Assembly: GCF_947495275.1 (NCBI RefSeq)
Contig: NZ_CANLYL010000001.1
Location: 124,001-188,000 of the forward strand
Length of the DNA stretch: 64,000 nt
Reading direction: 5' to 3'
Origin: an uncultured Roseobacter sp.
GTDB taxonomy: Bacteria > Pseudomonadota > Alphaproteobacteria > Rhodobacterales > Rhodobacteraceae
In this document: piece after piece, positions 1 through 9,900 of the stretch
Numbering within the stretch: position 1 is the stretch's first letter
How the letters are laid out: each line of letters begins with the position of its first letter
The notes under the pieces: generated by a model
The model's input: the letters and a program-made list of their open reading frames with translations, nothing else
Databases searched by the model: none
What the model was told of the DNA's origin: nothing
Position numbers and translations under genes: made by a program

Positions 1-590
1 CCGGCCTGATCCGCGACATTGGCCTTTGGGTGCTGCGAACCGCCTGCAAGGAGGCCATGTCCTGGCCGGAACCCTATAGCATCGCCGTGAACGTGGCGCC
101 CCAGCAACTGGTTCAGCCTTCCTTCCTGGAGCATGTCTCGGACATTTTGATTGAGACGCGGCTACCGCCGGAACGGCTGGAACTGGAGGTCACGGAGGCG
201 AGCATCATTGATGATCAGGCCCATACGCTCACAGTGATGCACAAACTGAAAAAGATGGGCATTCGTATTGCCATGGATGATTTTGGGACCGGATACTCAT
301 CCCTTGCGACCTTGCAAACCTTCCCTTTCGACAAGATCAAGATCGATCGCAGCTTCATTCAGGACGTGCACAAAGACCAACAACGCGCCGCGATCGTTCG
401 ATCAACGCTTCTGTTGGGCGCAGCTTTGGACATTCCCGTTCTCGCCGAAGGGGTCGAGATGGAGGACGAGCTGACTTTCCTCAGGTCCGAAAACTGCAAC
501 GCCGTCCAGGGTTTTTATTTTGGCAAGCCAATGAACCGGGATCAGGTGCATCAGACGTTCAAGAAACCGTTTCCAAAAACAGGCTCGTGA
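1..590 (+). CDS. EAL-domain c-di-GMP phosphodiesterase, C-terminal part (5' end outside window)
   Basis: The open frame runs into the left window edge; the visible ~195 residues are the C-terminal two thirds of an EAL domain. Visible motifs are 'ELEVTEA' (metal-binding Glu region), 'DDFGTGYSSL' (the conserved loop-6 segment of active enzymes), 'KIDRSFI', 'AEGVE' and 'QGFYFGKPM'. These are the hallmarks of phosphodiesterases that hydrolyse cyclic di-GMP. The first in-frame GTG (30) falls inside the conserved 'WVLRTAC' helix, so it is not the start. Upstream there is usually a GGDEF or sensory domain, but none can be seen here. The retained DFGTGYSSL loop and Glu/Asp residues suggest an active rather than degenerate enzyme. 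Confidence 0.93.
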   Translation, partial: GLIRDIGLWVLRTACKEAMSWPEPYSIAVNVAPQQLVQPSFLEHVSDILIETRLPPERLELEVTEASIIDDQAHTLTVMHKLKKMGIRIAMDDFGTGYSSLATLQTFPFDKIKIDRSFIQDVHKDQQRAAIVRSTLLLGAALDIPVLAEGVEMEDELTFLRSENCNAVQGFYFGKPMNRDQVHQTFKKPFPKTGS

Positions 591-641
591 CGCCCGAGAT
601 GCGGCTGTTCAACGCAAGTGGCTAATCGCGCGAAACTGCGT

Positions 642-2045
642 TCAACCCGCCAGCGAAGGCAAGAACAGGACAATGCCCGGAAACGCCACCAGCAATGCAA
701 TGGTGATGCCATCGGCTATGAAAAAAGGTGTCACCCCTTTGAACACATCCTGAACCGTCAAGTCATCCCGGACACCCGCCACCACGAAACAGTTGAGACC
801 AATCGGCGGTGTAATCAGGCAGAACTCTGCCATTTTCACCACCAATATGCCGAACCAGATCGCGCACATGGGGCCTGACATGCCAAAGGCGCTGTCGGCC
901 GCACTGACAAGCTCGCCGCCATTCAGAGCCATGACCGCCGGATAGACCACGGGAAGCGTCAGGAGCAGCATACCGATGGCATCCATGAACATCCCCAAAA
1001 CCGCATAGGCCAACAGGATGCAGATGAGGATCAGCATAGGCGACATTTCCAGGCTGGTGATCCAATCGGCAAAGGCCTCGGGAAGTTCGGCGAAGCCAAG
1101 AAAACGCACGTAGATCAGAACCCCCCAGATGATCGAAAATATCATCACCGTCAGCTTGGCAGTATCCAGCAACGCGTCCTTGAGCTGTGACCAGCGCATG
1201 CCCCGATAAAGGGCCATCAGAAAAATGATGAAAGCGCCGATGGCTCCCCCTTCTGTCGGCGTGCCCCATGCATCGCCGAAGGGATTGTAGACAAAGAAAA
1301 TGATGATCACGACGACCGCAAGAATTGGCAGCGCAGGCGGAAGGGACTCAAATCTTTCGCGCCACGAAAATCCACCTACCGGCGGCCCTACTGTTTTGAA
1401 AATCAATGCAATTCCGATGATCAGGGCGGCGTAAACAACGGCTGAAAAGGCACCCGGGAGAAAACCCGCGAGCAGCAGCTTGCCCACGTCCTGTTCCACG
1501 ATGATCGCATAAATTACCAAAATGGCCGACGGTGGTATCAACGATGCCAGCGTACCGCCAGCGGCCACCACGCCTGCTGCGAACTGCTTGTTGTACCCGA
1601 TCTTCAACATCTCTGGAATGGCGATACGGGCGAAGACGGCAGCGGTTGCCACGGATGCGCCCGACACCGCAGCAAATCCCGCCGTTGCAAAGACGGTAGA
1701 GACGGCAAGCCCCCCCGGCACCCAGGCAATCCAGCGCTTGGCTGCTGTGAAAAGCGCTGTCGTTAGTTTCGCGTAATACGCCAGATAGCCGATCAGGATG
1801 AAAACCGGGATCAGGCTGAGCACCTGTGCGGAAACCTTTGAATGCGGTGTCAGACCGGCGATCTTGACACTGATCTGAAACGCCTTCCAAAAGCGTTCCG
1901 GATCATAGTCGAACCCGTTCCAGCGCAGCCAGACCAACCCCACGAACCCGGCCAGACCGGCGGCAAAGGCGACCCGCATGCCCAACACGACGAACACAAG
2001 CAGGCCGGCACTGACCCACAAACCAATTTGAATGGGCTCCATCAA
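642..2045 (-). CDS. dctM: TRAP transporter large permease (DctM family)
   Basis: This is the large membrane subunit of a tripartite ATP-independent periplasmic transporter, which moves an organic-acid-type solute with a sodium or proton gradient. The 467 residues form about 12 hydrophobic segments. Family motifs include 'PPSAILVIYA', the 'TEGGAIGAF' loop and a C-terminal 'TPPIGLNCFV' segment. It is slightly longer than the usual 425-445 residues because of an extended N-terminal region. Its ATG overlaps the stop of the small permease by 4 nt (ATGA), indicating translational coupling. It is the last gene of dctP-dctQ-dctM on the minus strand. The substrate cannot be told from the permease. Confidence 0.93.
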   Translation of the reverse strand: MMEPIQIGLWVSAGLLVFVVLGMRVAFAAGLAGFVGLVWLRWNGFDYDPERFWKAFQISVKIAGLTPHSKVSAQVLSLIPVFILIGYLAYYAKLTTALFTAAKRWIAWVPGGLAVSTVFATAGFAAVSGASVATAAVFARIAIPEMLKIGYNKQFAAGVVAAGGTLASLIPPSAILVIYAIIVEQDVGKLLLAGFLPGAFSAVVYAALIIGIALIFKTVGPPVGGFSWRERFESLPPALPILAVVVIIIFFVYNPFGDAWGTPTEGGAIGAFIIFLMALYRGMRWSQLKDALLDTAKLTVMIFSIIWGVLIYVRFLGFAELPEAFADWITSLEMSPMLILICILLAYAVLGMFMDAIGMLLLTLPVVYPAVMALNGGELVSAADSAFGMSGPMCAIWFGILVVKMAEFCLITPPIGLNCFVVAGVRDDLTVQDVFKGVTPFFIADGITIALLVAFPGIVLFLPSLAG

Positions 2046-2671
2046 TCCGACCCTTCCAGCGCTTCAGCCTCAAGCCGGGCCTGTTCGGCCACAGACAGGT
2101 TAAGCGGCACCGCAACCGGATTTTCCAGCCCCAGAACAAGCGCACGACCGTAGCCCCACGCCTGCAGGATCAACCGCAGGCACAGCACCGCGAAGGCCAG
2201 GGGAACCACCAGTTTCGATGGCCAGATCGGTAGCCCGATGTCGATTGAGCTGTCGCGGCTGCACAGGGGCCTTGCACAATCAAAGGACCGGTCAAAATGA
2301 TCCCAGGCGCCCCAGGTCAACGCGGTGATCAAAAGCAGGATCAAGAGAACTGAGATCAGTTCGAAGAACCACAAAAGCCGCCCCTTGAGGGCACTGACCA
2401 ACATATCCATGCGTACGTGGGTGCCATCGCGTTGGACATAGGAGACGCCCATGATCGCAATGATCGGCATGGCCGCTTCTATGTAGTCGACATAACCTGC
2501 CAAAGGAGAGGCAAAGAACTTTCGACCCGTGACGGAGTAAGCGGCCAGAAACATCAGTGAAAAGATTGCCAGCCCGCTGAGCAATGCGCAAAATCGTTCA
2601 ATCGGTAGTAATGCGCGGTCCAGTTTGCTGAGCAGACTGGAATCCTCCAAAACTGCAGCGGATCCTGCCAT
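2042..2671 (-). CDS. dctQ: TRAP transporter small permease (DctQ family)
   Basis: Small four-helix membrane subunit (209 residues) that pairs with DctM. Hydrophobic segments lie near residues 28-50, 65-80, 105-125 and 165-185. The segment around 'VTGRKFF' in helix 1 and 'GTHVRMDML' after helix 2 match the family. It has a longer than usual loop before the last helix containing two cysteines. A good ribosome site (GGGGAGG) lies 9 nt before the ATG. It lies between dctP and dctM and overlaps dctM by 4 nt. Confidence 0.9.
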   Translation of the reverse strand: MAGSAAVLEDSSLLSKLDRALLPIERFCALLSGLAIFSLMFLAAYSVTGRKFFASPLAGYVDYIEAAMPIIAIMGVSYVQRDGTHVRMDMLVSALKGRLLWFFELISVLLILLLITALTWGAWDHFDRSFDCARPLCSRDSSIDIGLPIWPSKLVVPLAFAVLCLRLILQAWGYGRALVLGLENPVAVPLNLSVAEQARLEAEALEGSD

Positions 2672-2703
2672 CGAACTGCCCCTCCCCCGGTATGTTATCG
2701 TGA

Positions 2704-2725
2704 GGCCGCCCCGCGAGGGACGGCC
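2704..2725 (-). terminator. Hairpin between dctP and dctQ (attenuator-like)
   Basis: GGCCG-c-CCC / GGG-a-CGGCC arms enclose a 4-nt loop, lying 10 nt after the dctP stop. There is no clear U-run, so it may act as an mRNA stabiliser or partial terminator. This would give the periplasmic binding protein more transcript than the membrane subunits, as is common in TRAP and ABC operons. Confidence 0.5.
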
Positions 2726-2735
2726 CCGATCTGAT

Positions 2736-3752
2736 TTAGCTGCCGCCCTTGGCGTCGGCGAGCGTCTCTACAACGAGGTCATAAAGTTCCTGGCCGGGGA
2801 GCCCCTGGGCTTCCATATCCGCAATCCATGCATCCCGGATTGGATCGGCCGCTTTCGCCCGGAACTCGTCGATCACCGCGGCGTCGATTTCGACTTTCTG
2901 AACGCCCTTCTCTTCGAGCACCGCATCCCAGCGTTGCAGCAGTTCACCGTAGTTCGCCAGGTAGTGGTCGAGCGCTTCGGAGACGGAACTGTCGAGTGCT
3001 TCACGCTCAGCGTCGCTAAGAGAGTCGTAGGCATCAATGTTGACCACCACAGGGCAGTTTACGGTCCCGGGGTTGAGATTTGCTGTCCACCAATCAGCTT
3101 GATTGATCGTGCCAAAGCTCAAGTGAGCGTGTTGGGCAAATGCAACCGTGTCGACCACACCGCCTTCCATCGCCTGATAGGCTTCTGTTGCGGTCACGGA
3201 CGTGGGTACGCCGCCAACAGCTTCAAAGGCTTTGCCCAGACCGCCGGTCGCGCGCACGCGCATGCCATCGAAATCCGCCAGTTCATCGCGGGGCTCGCCG
3301 GTGCCGACCAGATTGTACTGCGGCATCGGCGAGGTCATCAGCAGCCTGGCGTTCCATTGCGCCATTTCTTCCGCCGCAGCCGGATGCGCATAGACCGCGG
3401 AAGACACTGCAACTTCCTGCTCAAGGTTCTCGACCCCCAGGAATGGCAGTTCGAGCACGGTGATCACCCGGTTTTTGTCGCGATGGTAGCCTGCGCAAAA
3501 TTGCGCCATCTCGAAAGCACCAATGGAGATACCGTCAAGGTTCTCGCGGTTTTTCGACAAACCGCCATAGCTGATGTTCATGGTGAATTCGCCGTTGGTT
3601 TTCTCGGAAACCAGTTCTGCCAGCTTTTCAACGTGCTCAGTGAACGCGCGACGTTTGCCCCAGACCGAAACATTCCACTCAGTGGCGGCGGCTTGAGAAA
3701 CAAAGGCAAAGCTGATGGCGGCGACGGCTGCGCCGGAAAGATATTTCTTCAT
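2736..3752 (-). CDS. dctP: TRAP transporter substrate-binding protein (DctP family)
   Basis: Periplasmic solute receptor of the TRAP system, 338 residues. It begins with a typical Sec signal peptide (Lys-Lys then a hydrophobic stretch, cleavage after 'QAAA' near residue 23). The 'GMRVRATGG' segment near residue 167 contains the conserved Arg that usually forms a salt bridge with a carboxylate on the ligand. The ribosome site GGGAGAA lies 5 nt before the ATG. It is the first gene of the operon with dctQ and dctM. The substrate is not predictable from sequence alone, but a carboxylate-bearing ligand is likely from the Arg. Confidence 0.92.
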   Translation of the reverse strand: MKKYLSGAAVAAISFAFVSQAAATEWNVSVWGKRRAFTEHVEKLAELVSEKTNGEFTMNISYGGLSKNRENLDGISIGAFEMAQFCAGYHRDKNRVITVLELPFLGVENLEQEVAVSSAVYAHPAAAEEMAQWNARLLMTSPMPQYNLVGTGEPRDELADFDGMRVRATGGLGKAFEAVGGVPTSVTATEAYQAMEGGVVDTVAFAQHAHLSFGTINQADWWTANLNPGTVNCPVVVNIDAYDSLSDAEREALDSSVSEALDHYLANYGELLQRWDAVLEEKGVQKVEIDAAVIDEFRAKAADPIRDAWIADMEAQGLPGQELYDLVVETLADAKGGS

Positions 3753-4213
3753 GTATATTCTCCCTTTTTACGCACCTTTTACGGGGTACGCTTGGCGCAA
3801 AGCTACTCAAGCAAACCGGCAGTGCCAAGCCCGAAAGCAGAAGCACTGCGCAAGAGGCGATTTGAAACCGGAATTCTGATGCAGGGGTCCAAACTGGCAT
3901 CAAGCGCGATCTCTGCCGGGGGAAGTGCCCTTCCAGCTCATTCGACCACAAACAACTAGCCGAACGCGGGTGCCGAGATATTGCCTCCGGTCGTCACAAA
4001 CCAGACCAATGGCGTCACCGAATGTTCACGGGTTTAGGGCCGCGCACAGCTTCCGGGAGAAACATCCGAGGCGAAACTCTCAGTTTTCGGTAGGTTATTC
4101 CCTTCTTTTCAGTTCCCGCTATGATCTGCTCCGGAGGAAGATCGGGTGATCTGGCGCAAGGCCAGCAACGGCACCACGATTCAGCAATATCAAGACCAAA
4201 GGGAGACGCCGTC
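3753..4213 (+). other. Intergenic region between divergent dctP and acsA
   Basis: About 460 bp with no convincing gene. An open frame reads through the last ~90 bp into acsA, but it lacks conserved sequence; the acsA start at 4214 is preferred. The region must hold the divergent promoters of the TRAP operon and acsA. I could not pick a clear operator. Confidence 0.6.
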
Positions 4214-6178
4214 ATGGCCGATACTGCCACGTCCACAAAAACATACCCACCTTCGTCAGAAATGGCCGCCAATGCACATGTGGATGCGGCGAAATACGAT
4301 GCCATGTATCAGGCGTCCATCTCCGATCCAGAAGAATTCTGGCGCAAGGAAGCGGCACGCGTCGACTGGATCAAACCCTTTACGGAAGTCAAAAACGTTG
4401 ATTATTCGTTTGGGAATGTTTCGATCAACTGGTTTGCCGATGGCACGTTGAATGTATCGGCCAACTGCGTCGACCGGCATCTGGCGACACGCGGCGATCA
4501 GACTGCGATCATCTGGGAGCCGGACAGCCCCGACGAAGACGCACTGCACATCACTTACAATCAGTTGCATCAATCGGTCAGCAAGATGGCCAATGTGCTC
4601 AAAGATATGGGTGTTGGCAGGGGTGACCGGGTGATCATCTATATGCCGATGATTCCCGAGGCGGCCTACGCCATGTTGGCCTGCACACGGATCGGCGCCA
4701 TTCATTCCATTGTTTTTGCCGGGTTTTCACCGGATGCACTGGCTGCAAGGGTCAATGGCTGCGACGCGAAGGTCGTGATCACGGCGGATCAGGCACCGCG
4801 CGGCGGCAAAGCGACACCTTTGAAGTCCAACGCGGATCAGGCGCTGCTGCATTGTTCGGACAAGGTGAAATGCCTTGTTGTCAAACGCACGGGCGGTCAG
4901 ACCACCTGGGTTGAGGGCCGCGATCATGATTATAACGCGCTTGCGGCTGATGCCTCGGCAGAGTGTCCGCCCGAAGAGATGGGCGCAGAAGACCCCCTGT
5001 TCATTCTGTATACCTCAGGATCCACCGGCCAGCCCAAGGGTGTCGTCCATACCACAGGTGGCTACCTCGTCTATGCGGCGATGACCCACCAGATCACCTT
5101 TGACTATCAGGATGGGGATATTTTCTGGTGTACTGCGGATGTCGGCTGGGTCACCGGTCACAGCTACATCGTCTATGGCCCACTCGCCAACGGGGCGACC
5201 ACGCTGATGTTTGAGGGTGTGCCAACCTACCCTGATGCCAGCCGGTTCTGGCAGGTCTGCCAAAAGCACAAGGTGAACCAGTTCTACACCGCCCCCACCG
5301 CCATTAGGGCTCTTATGGGTCAGGGCAACGAATACGTTGAGAAATGCGATCTGAGCGACCTGAAAATCCTGGGTACCGTGGGGGAACCGATCAACCCCGA
5401 GGCCTGGAACTGGTACAACAACGTCGTTGGCAAAGGGAGATGTCCGATTGTCGACACCTGGTGGCAAACCGAAACGGGCGGGCATTTGATGACCCCCCTG
5501 CCCGGCGCTCATGCCATGAAACCGGGATCAGCGATGAAACCCTTCTTTGGCATCAAGCCGCTGGTGCTGGAACCCACATCCGGTGAGGTAATCGAGGGAA
5601 ATGATGTCGATGGGGTATTGTGCATTGCAGACAGCTGGCCGGGCCAGATGCGCACCGTATGGGGCGACCACGAACGCTTCCAGAAAACCTATTTCGCGGA
5701 CTACAAGGGCTATTACTTCACCGGTGACGGCTGCAAACGTGACGCGGATGGAGACTACTGGATCACCGGGCGCGTGGATGACGTCATCAATGTCTCCGGG
5801 CACCGAATGGGGACCGCCGAAGTGGAAAGCGCGCTTGTCGCTCACGCCAAAGTGGCCGAGGCCGCAGTTGTCGGTTACCCGCACAACATCAAGGGTCAGG
5901 GCATTTATTGCTACGTTACCTTGATGAGCGGTGAGCAACCTTCTGAAGAATTGCGTAAGGAGTTGCGAAACTGGGTGCGGACCGAGATCGGTCCCATTGC
6001 CAGCCCGGATCTGATTCAATGGGCGCCCGGATTGCCCAAGACCCGCTCCGGCAAGATCATGCGGCGCATCCTGCGCAAGATTGCCGAAGATGATTTTGGG
6101 GCCTTGGGGGACACATCTACGCTTGCCGATCCGTCTGTCGTGGAAGATCTGATCGAGAACCGTATGAACAAGAATTGA
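4214..6178 (+). CDS. acsA: Acetyl-CoA synthetase (AMP-forming)
   Basis: Activates acetate to acetyl-CoA through acetyl-AMP in the cytoplasm. The 654 residues match the family length (about 650). Motifs: '[11 protein letters not shown]' (AMP P-loop, near residue 265), '[11 protein letters not shown]' (near 413; the second Trp limits the pocket to acetate, unlike propionyl-CoA synthetase which usually has WWQTESG), 'YYFTGDG', and '[11 protein letters not shown]' with the catalytic, acetylation-prone Lys near 614. The ATG at 4214 is chosen over an upstream in-frame ATG at 4121 because it follows a GGGAG-like ribosome site and fits the family N-terminus. It stands alone, divergent from the TRAP operon. 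Confidence 0.95.
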   Translation: MADTATSTKTYPPSSEMAANAHVDAAKYDAMYQASISDPEEFWRKEAARVDWIKPFTEVKNVDYSFGNVSINWFADGTLNVSANCVDRHLATRGDQTAIIWEPDSPDEDALHITYNQLHQSVSKMANVLKDMGVGRGDRVIIYMPMIPEAAYAMLACTRIGAIHSIVFAGFSPDALAARVNGCDAKVVITADQAPRGGKATPLKSNADQALLHCSDKVKCLVVKRTGGQTTWVEGRDHDYNALAADASAECPPEEMGAEDPLFILYTSGSTGQPKGVVHTTGGYLVYAAMTHQITFDYQDGDIFWCTADVGWVTGHSYIVYGPLANGATTLMFEGVPTYPDASRFWQVCQKHKVNQFYTAPTAIRALMGQGNEYVEKCDLSDLKILGTVGEPINPEAWNWYNNVVGKGRCPIVDTWWQTETGGHLMTPLPGAHAMKPGSAMKPFFGIKPLVLEPTSGEVIEGNDVDGVLCIADSWPGQMRTVWGDHERFQKTYFADYKGYYFTGDGCKRDADGDYWITGRVDDVINVSGHRMGTAEVESALVAHAKVAEAAVVGYPHNIKGQGIYCYVTLMSGEQPSEELRKELRNWVRTEIGPIASPDLIQWAPGLPKTRSGKIMRRILRKIAEDDFGALGDTSTLADPSVVEDLIENRMNKN

Positions 6179-6353
6179 TCGGGCGTTGATCGCCGTTTAT
6201 GGGGACCGATGCTCAAATTTGCGGTCGGTTCTCTATTTACCGTTCATTTCTGAAAAGGCTTGCCCTTCCGCTGCGCTGATATACCTAGAGGCGCAAGAAT
6301 ACGGGGCAGTCTTGTGACGCGAGAAAACAATGTGAAGTTCACGGGGTTGGCCA

Positions 6354-6866
6354 ATGCCTGCTGAGACATATCAGTTCTCTCCCACAGCGGACCGTTTGAA
6401 TGATCTCCGGCGCGCTTTTGGGTGCTATGGAACCGGGGTCACCGTGATCACCACAAATACGTCGCGTGGGCCTTTGGGCATCACGGCAAATTCCTTTTCA
6501 TCGGTATCGCTTGATCCGGCCCTGATCTTGTGGTCACCGGCCATCTCGTCACGCCGTCATGATGCCTTCGCGACCGCGAAAAGCTTTTGCGTGCATGTTC
6601 TGGGCGCGCATCAACTTGATCTGGCGCGCCATTTTTCCACAGAAGGCGAAGATTTTGATGCATTTGACTGGTCGCCCGGTCCCTCCGGAGCCCCCTGCCT
6701 GTCGGGCTGCTTGGCCGAGTTTCATTGCGACACGCATGCTGTGCATCCGGCCGGAGATCATTCGGTGATCATCGGCGAAGTGCGGCAGGTTGTGCAACAC
6801 GGCGCGACCGGACCGGGATTACTGTTCGAGCGTGGCGCCTTTGGCCAGTTTGTCGCGCAGGACTGA
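6354..6866 (+). CDS. Flavin reductase-like, FMN-binding split-barrel protein
   Basis: A 170-residue protein of the flavin reductase family (small component of two-component monooxygenases, NTA monooxygenase B/HpaC type). Motifs: 'GTGVTVITT', 'GITANSFSSVSLDPALILW' and 'HSVIIGEV', which form the FMN-binding split barrel. Such proteins supply reduced FMN to a partner oxygenase. No monooxygenase is adjacent, so its partner is unknown. It is a distant paralogue of the protein at 38400-38924. The ribosome site is weak, and the gene is probably monocistronic. Confidence 0.85.
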   Translation: MPAETYQFSPTADRLNDLRRAFGCYGTGVTVITTNTSRGPLGITANSFSSVSLDPALILWSPAISSRRHDAFATAKSFCVHVLGAHQLDLARHFSTEGEDFDAFDWSPGPSGAPCLSGCLAEFHCDTHAVHPAGDHSVIIGEVRQVVQHGATGPGLLFERGAFGQFVAQD

Positions 6867-6913
6867 CGCGCCTGGCATCTGACCAGCCGCGCAAAATCCG
6901 CTTGGCCAATCTG

Positions 6914-9900
6914 TCAGTAGTCTCGTTCAAAAAACAACCCGATTCCGGTGTTCCCATCATCTTCCAGCGTGCCACGCGCCGTGAGGGAGTCGTTGATATC
7001 GAGGTTGATCGACAGTTCCGTTTCCCCGCCGCCGGTCAGAACGTCGGTATAAATGTTATCGGTAATGTACTTGCCTGCCCGAACTGCGGCTTCACCATCG
7101 TCGGTGGTGGTCACATCGAAATCATCCAGCCCGAACCCTTCGCGCAGGTTGCCAATGAGACCGACACCGCTGCGCCCGGCCAAAACCGCAACCGCGTTTG
7201 CGAGTTGGACAGCCTGAAAGGCGGAAATTTCGCTTAGGTTGCGTCCGAACAGAAGCTGAGACAGCACTTCGTCTTGCGGCCCGTCGGGCGATGACCGGAA
7301 AGACACCTCGGGGCGGTCCACCGGTCCTTCAAGCACGATGCTGGCGGTTCCGGTTTCCGTATCGGAGGTGGTCACAAAAAGCACGTAAGGCACTAGGTCA
7401 CCCTGGAACTGAATGGACCCCACATCCAGGTCAAACCGCTTGCCCAGGATATCGAGACGTCCGCGCACCAGATCGAATTGCCCTGCGGAAATGACCCGAC
7501 CGGTGTTGCCGCTGATCTCCAGCGCACCGCCAAGTTCGGCGTCAATGCCTCGTCCCCGCACAAAAATCCTGCTGGGCGCATTCACGTTGATGCCCAGCCC
7601 ATACACGCTGCCCGAGCCACCACCACTGCTTGCTTCCGGTTCAGGTATCACACCGGCGCGCGCACGGGTTCGGGTCACGGCGGAGGGGGCACCAACGTGG
7701 TTGATATCGGGAATTTCGCCGATGCTTGTCAGCCCTGACGACGGGACCGTAATGAGCGTTTCGCCCACGTCGATATTCCCGGCGATACGCGCGCCTCCGG
7801 TCAATGCGCCGACAACGGAGATATCCCCATTTACCGTTGTTGAGAATATGCGCGGATCAACCAGCGCCACGTTGCGCAAGCCCACGGTCAGATCGGAAAT
7901 CAGACTGATCAGGTTGACCGTGCCGCCCGCAAGAACCTGGCCGCCCCCCTGAACATCGCTTTTGACGTCCAGTTGCACACGACCCGCGGACAGATCAATT
8001 GCGCTGACAATGTTGACCAACGCCGCGCGCAGGTTGGGAGCGGTAAAGCTTGCATCATTTGTGGTGATACGACCGGACACAGATTCCAGCGCAGGCGGGC
8101 CCTTAATCGCCAGATCAAACTGCGCCTGACCTTGCAAGCTGCGTGGTGCAAGGAACGGCTCCGACAGGCCAAGCGGCAATGCACCGGCCACGGTCAAATC
8201 CAGATCACCGCTCTCGTTCACCAAACCCGCGATATCTGCATTGGTGCCTGCCGGCCCTTGGGCCATGGTATCAATGCGCCACCCGGTGCCATCGCGGTTG
8301 GCGTCGCCCTCTATGGAAAAAGGGCCCGAAATCTTGGGTACAAAAACGCCAATATCTGGCAATCCGGCAGTAAATTTCACCGCAGCATCCGGACCGGTGG
8401 CCAACCCCTCGACAGAGACCTGCGATCGGTAAGGCCCGTTCGCATCCACATCGACGCTATAGCCCTGCCCGGATTGCCAAAGCCTCCCCTCGGCCAACAG
8501 CGGCCCCTCTACCGAAGGGGCCAGAGGTCGGACTTCGGGCACCGAGAGATCAAATTTCACATCCGTCTCGGGCCCGGTCACCCGACCATTGACGGCAAGC
8601 CTGCTGTCGTATGGGGCATTGGTCAGCAGGTCGACGCGCCACCCCAAAGCATCCTGCGTGGCCTGCGCGTCCAGATTTACCGGCCCTTGATACTGCGGCA
8701 GCACCTTGGCGATATCGTTCAGCCTTGCAATCACGTTCACCGCGCTGTCATTGCTGCGCAACTGCACATCGCCCGCCACGTTGAGAGATTCATTGGTCAG
8801 CACCAGATCATCAATGAAGGTACCGCTCACGTCCCGGCGCGCTTGCAACGTCAAGGCAGTCAGCCCCTCCAGCACGGCATCTGCCTGCGGGACATCCACG
8901 GTCAGATCCCGTGTTGTGCCCTTTATCCTGAGATCAAACATGCTGCTGAGCGGCGTGATCATCCCTGCAACATCCAGCCGTGCAGCACCGGCAATGGGTT
9001 GCCCTGCGATACCGGCAAAACGCGCGATATCATCTGCTTGCACGGAAAGGTTAAGGTCCGATGGGAAACCACCTTCCAAACCCTGGATGATGATATCCCC
9101 CGCCAGCCCATAGTCATCGCCCTTCAGCTCAAGGCCCGTGATCTCTATCGGTTGATCCTCGACATAGTTGATGTTGGCCTTGCCACGGACCTGCTGCCCC
9201 AATGCTTCGGCCGCCTCCGCATTCACCAGCTCCAGACCGCGCGCATTGAATGTCAGATCACCCAGAAAGCTGCCGACTGATCCGACTTCGCCTTTCAATG
9301 CGCCGTCGAGCAGCAATTTGGCCTCAGAGAAACGCAGGTCCGCCCGCTGCAACTCGGACACGGTGAAATCGCCCACAAAAGCATCCCCGTTTTCCGCATC
9401 GTAATCCACGCTCAGATCAACCGAACTGACAGTTGTGTTGATATCCGGACCCGGCAGCGCCACGGCGGTGTCGTCCAATGTGCCGATCCGGCCATCAACA
9501 TCCACGAAGGTGGGCCACAGATCGCTGTTGAGCCGAACCGCCCCTGCCAATTGCGCTGATTTTGCATTCAGTCGAAAATCGCTCACGTCGATGGCACCGT
9601 CAGCGGAACGCAAGACATCGACTTTGAGGCCCACATTGTCGCCGAAAAATTCATGGGTCTCCGGCGCGACCAGAGACGTGATATCACCGCTCAGGTTGGC
9701 CTGGATGCGACGGTCAGGCAGCGCACCTTCCGTGGCCGCTGGCAAAGCCTTGAGGATCACCTGACCGGCCACACGCTCCTGCCCGTCCGTGGCAAGGGTA
9801 ATGTCGGCGGTAAAGTCATCAAGGGGACCGGAACCAGCAACGGTCAAATCCATCGAGGGTTGCCCCGGCAGGTTCATCAATCGGACGGCCAGACCCTGAG

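Noticed and set aside
2625-3959. 444-codon plus-strand open frame antisense to the TRAP genes
   Set aside because: It is the mirror of dctQ/dctP coding sequence in GC-rich DNA; composition is unlike a protein and both real genes have good motifs.
7973-9280. 435-codon plus-strand open frame inside tamB
   Set aside because: Antisense shadow of tamB; no recognisable motif or ribosome site.
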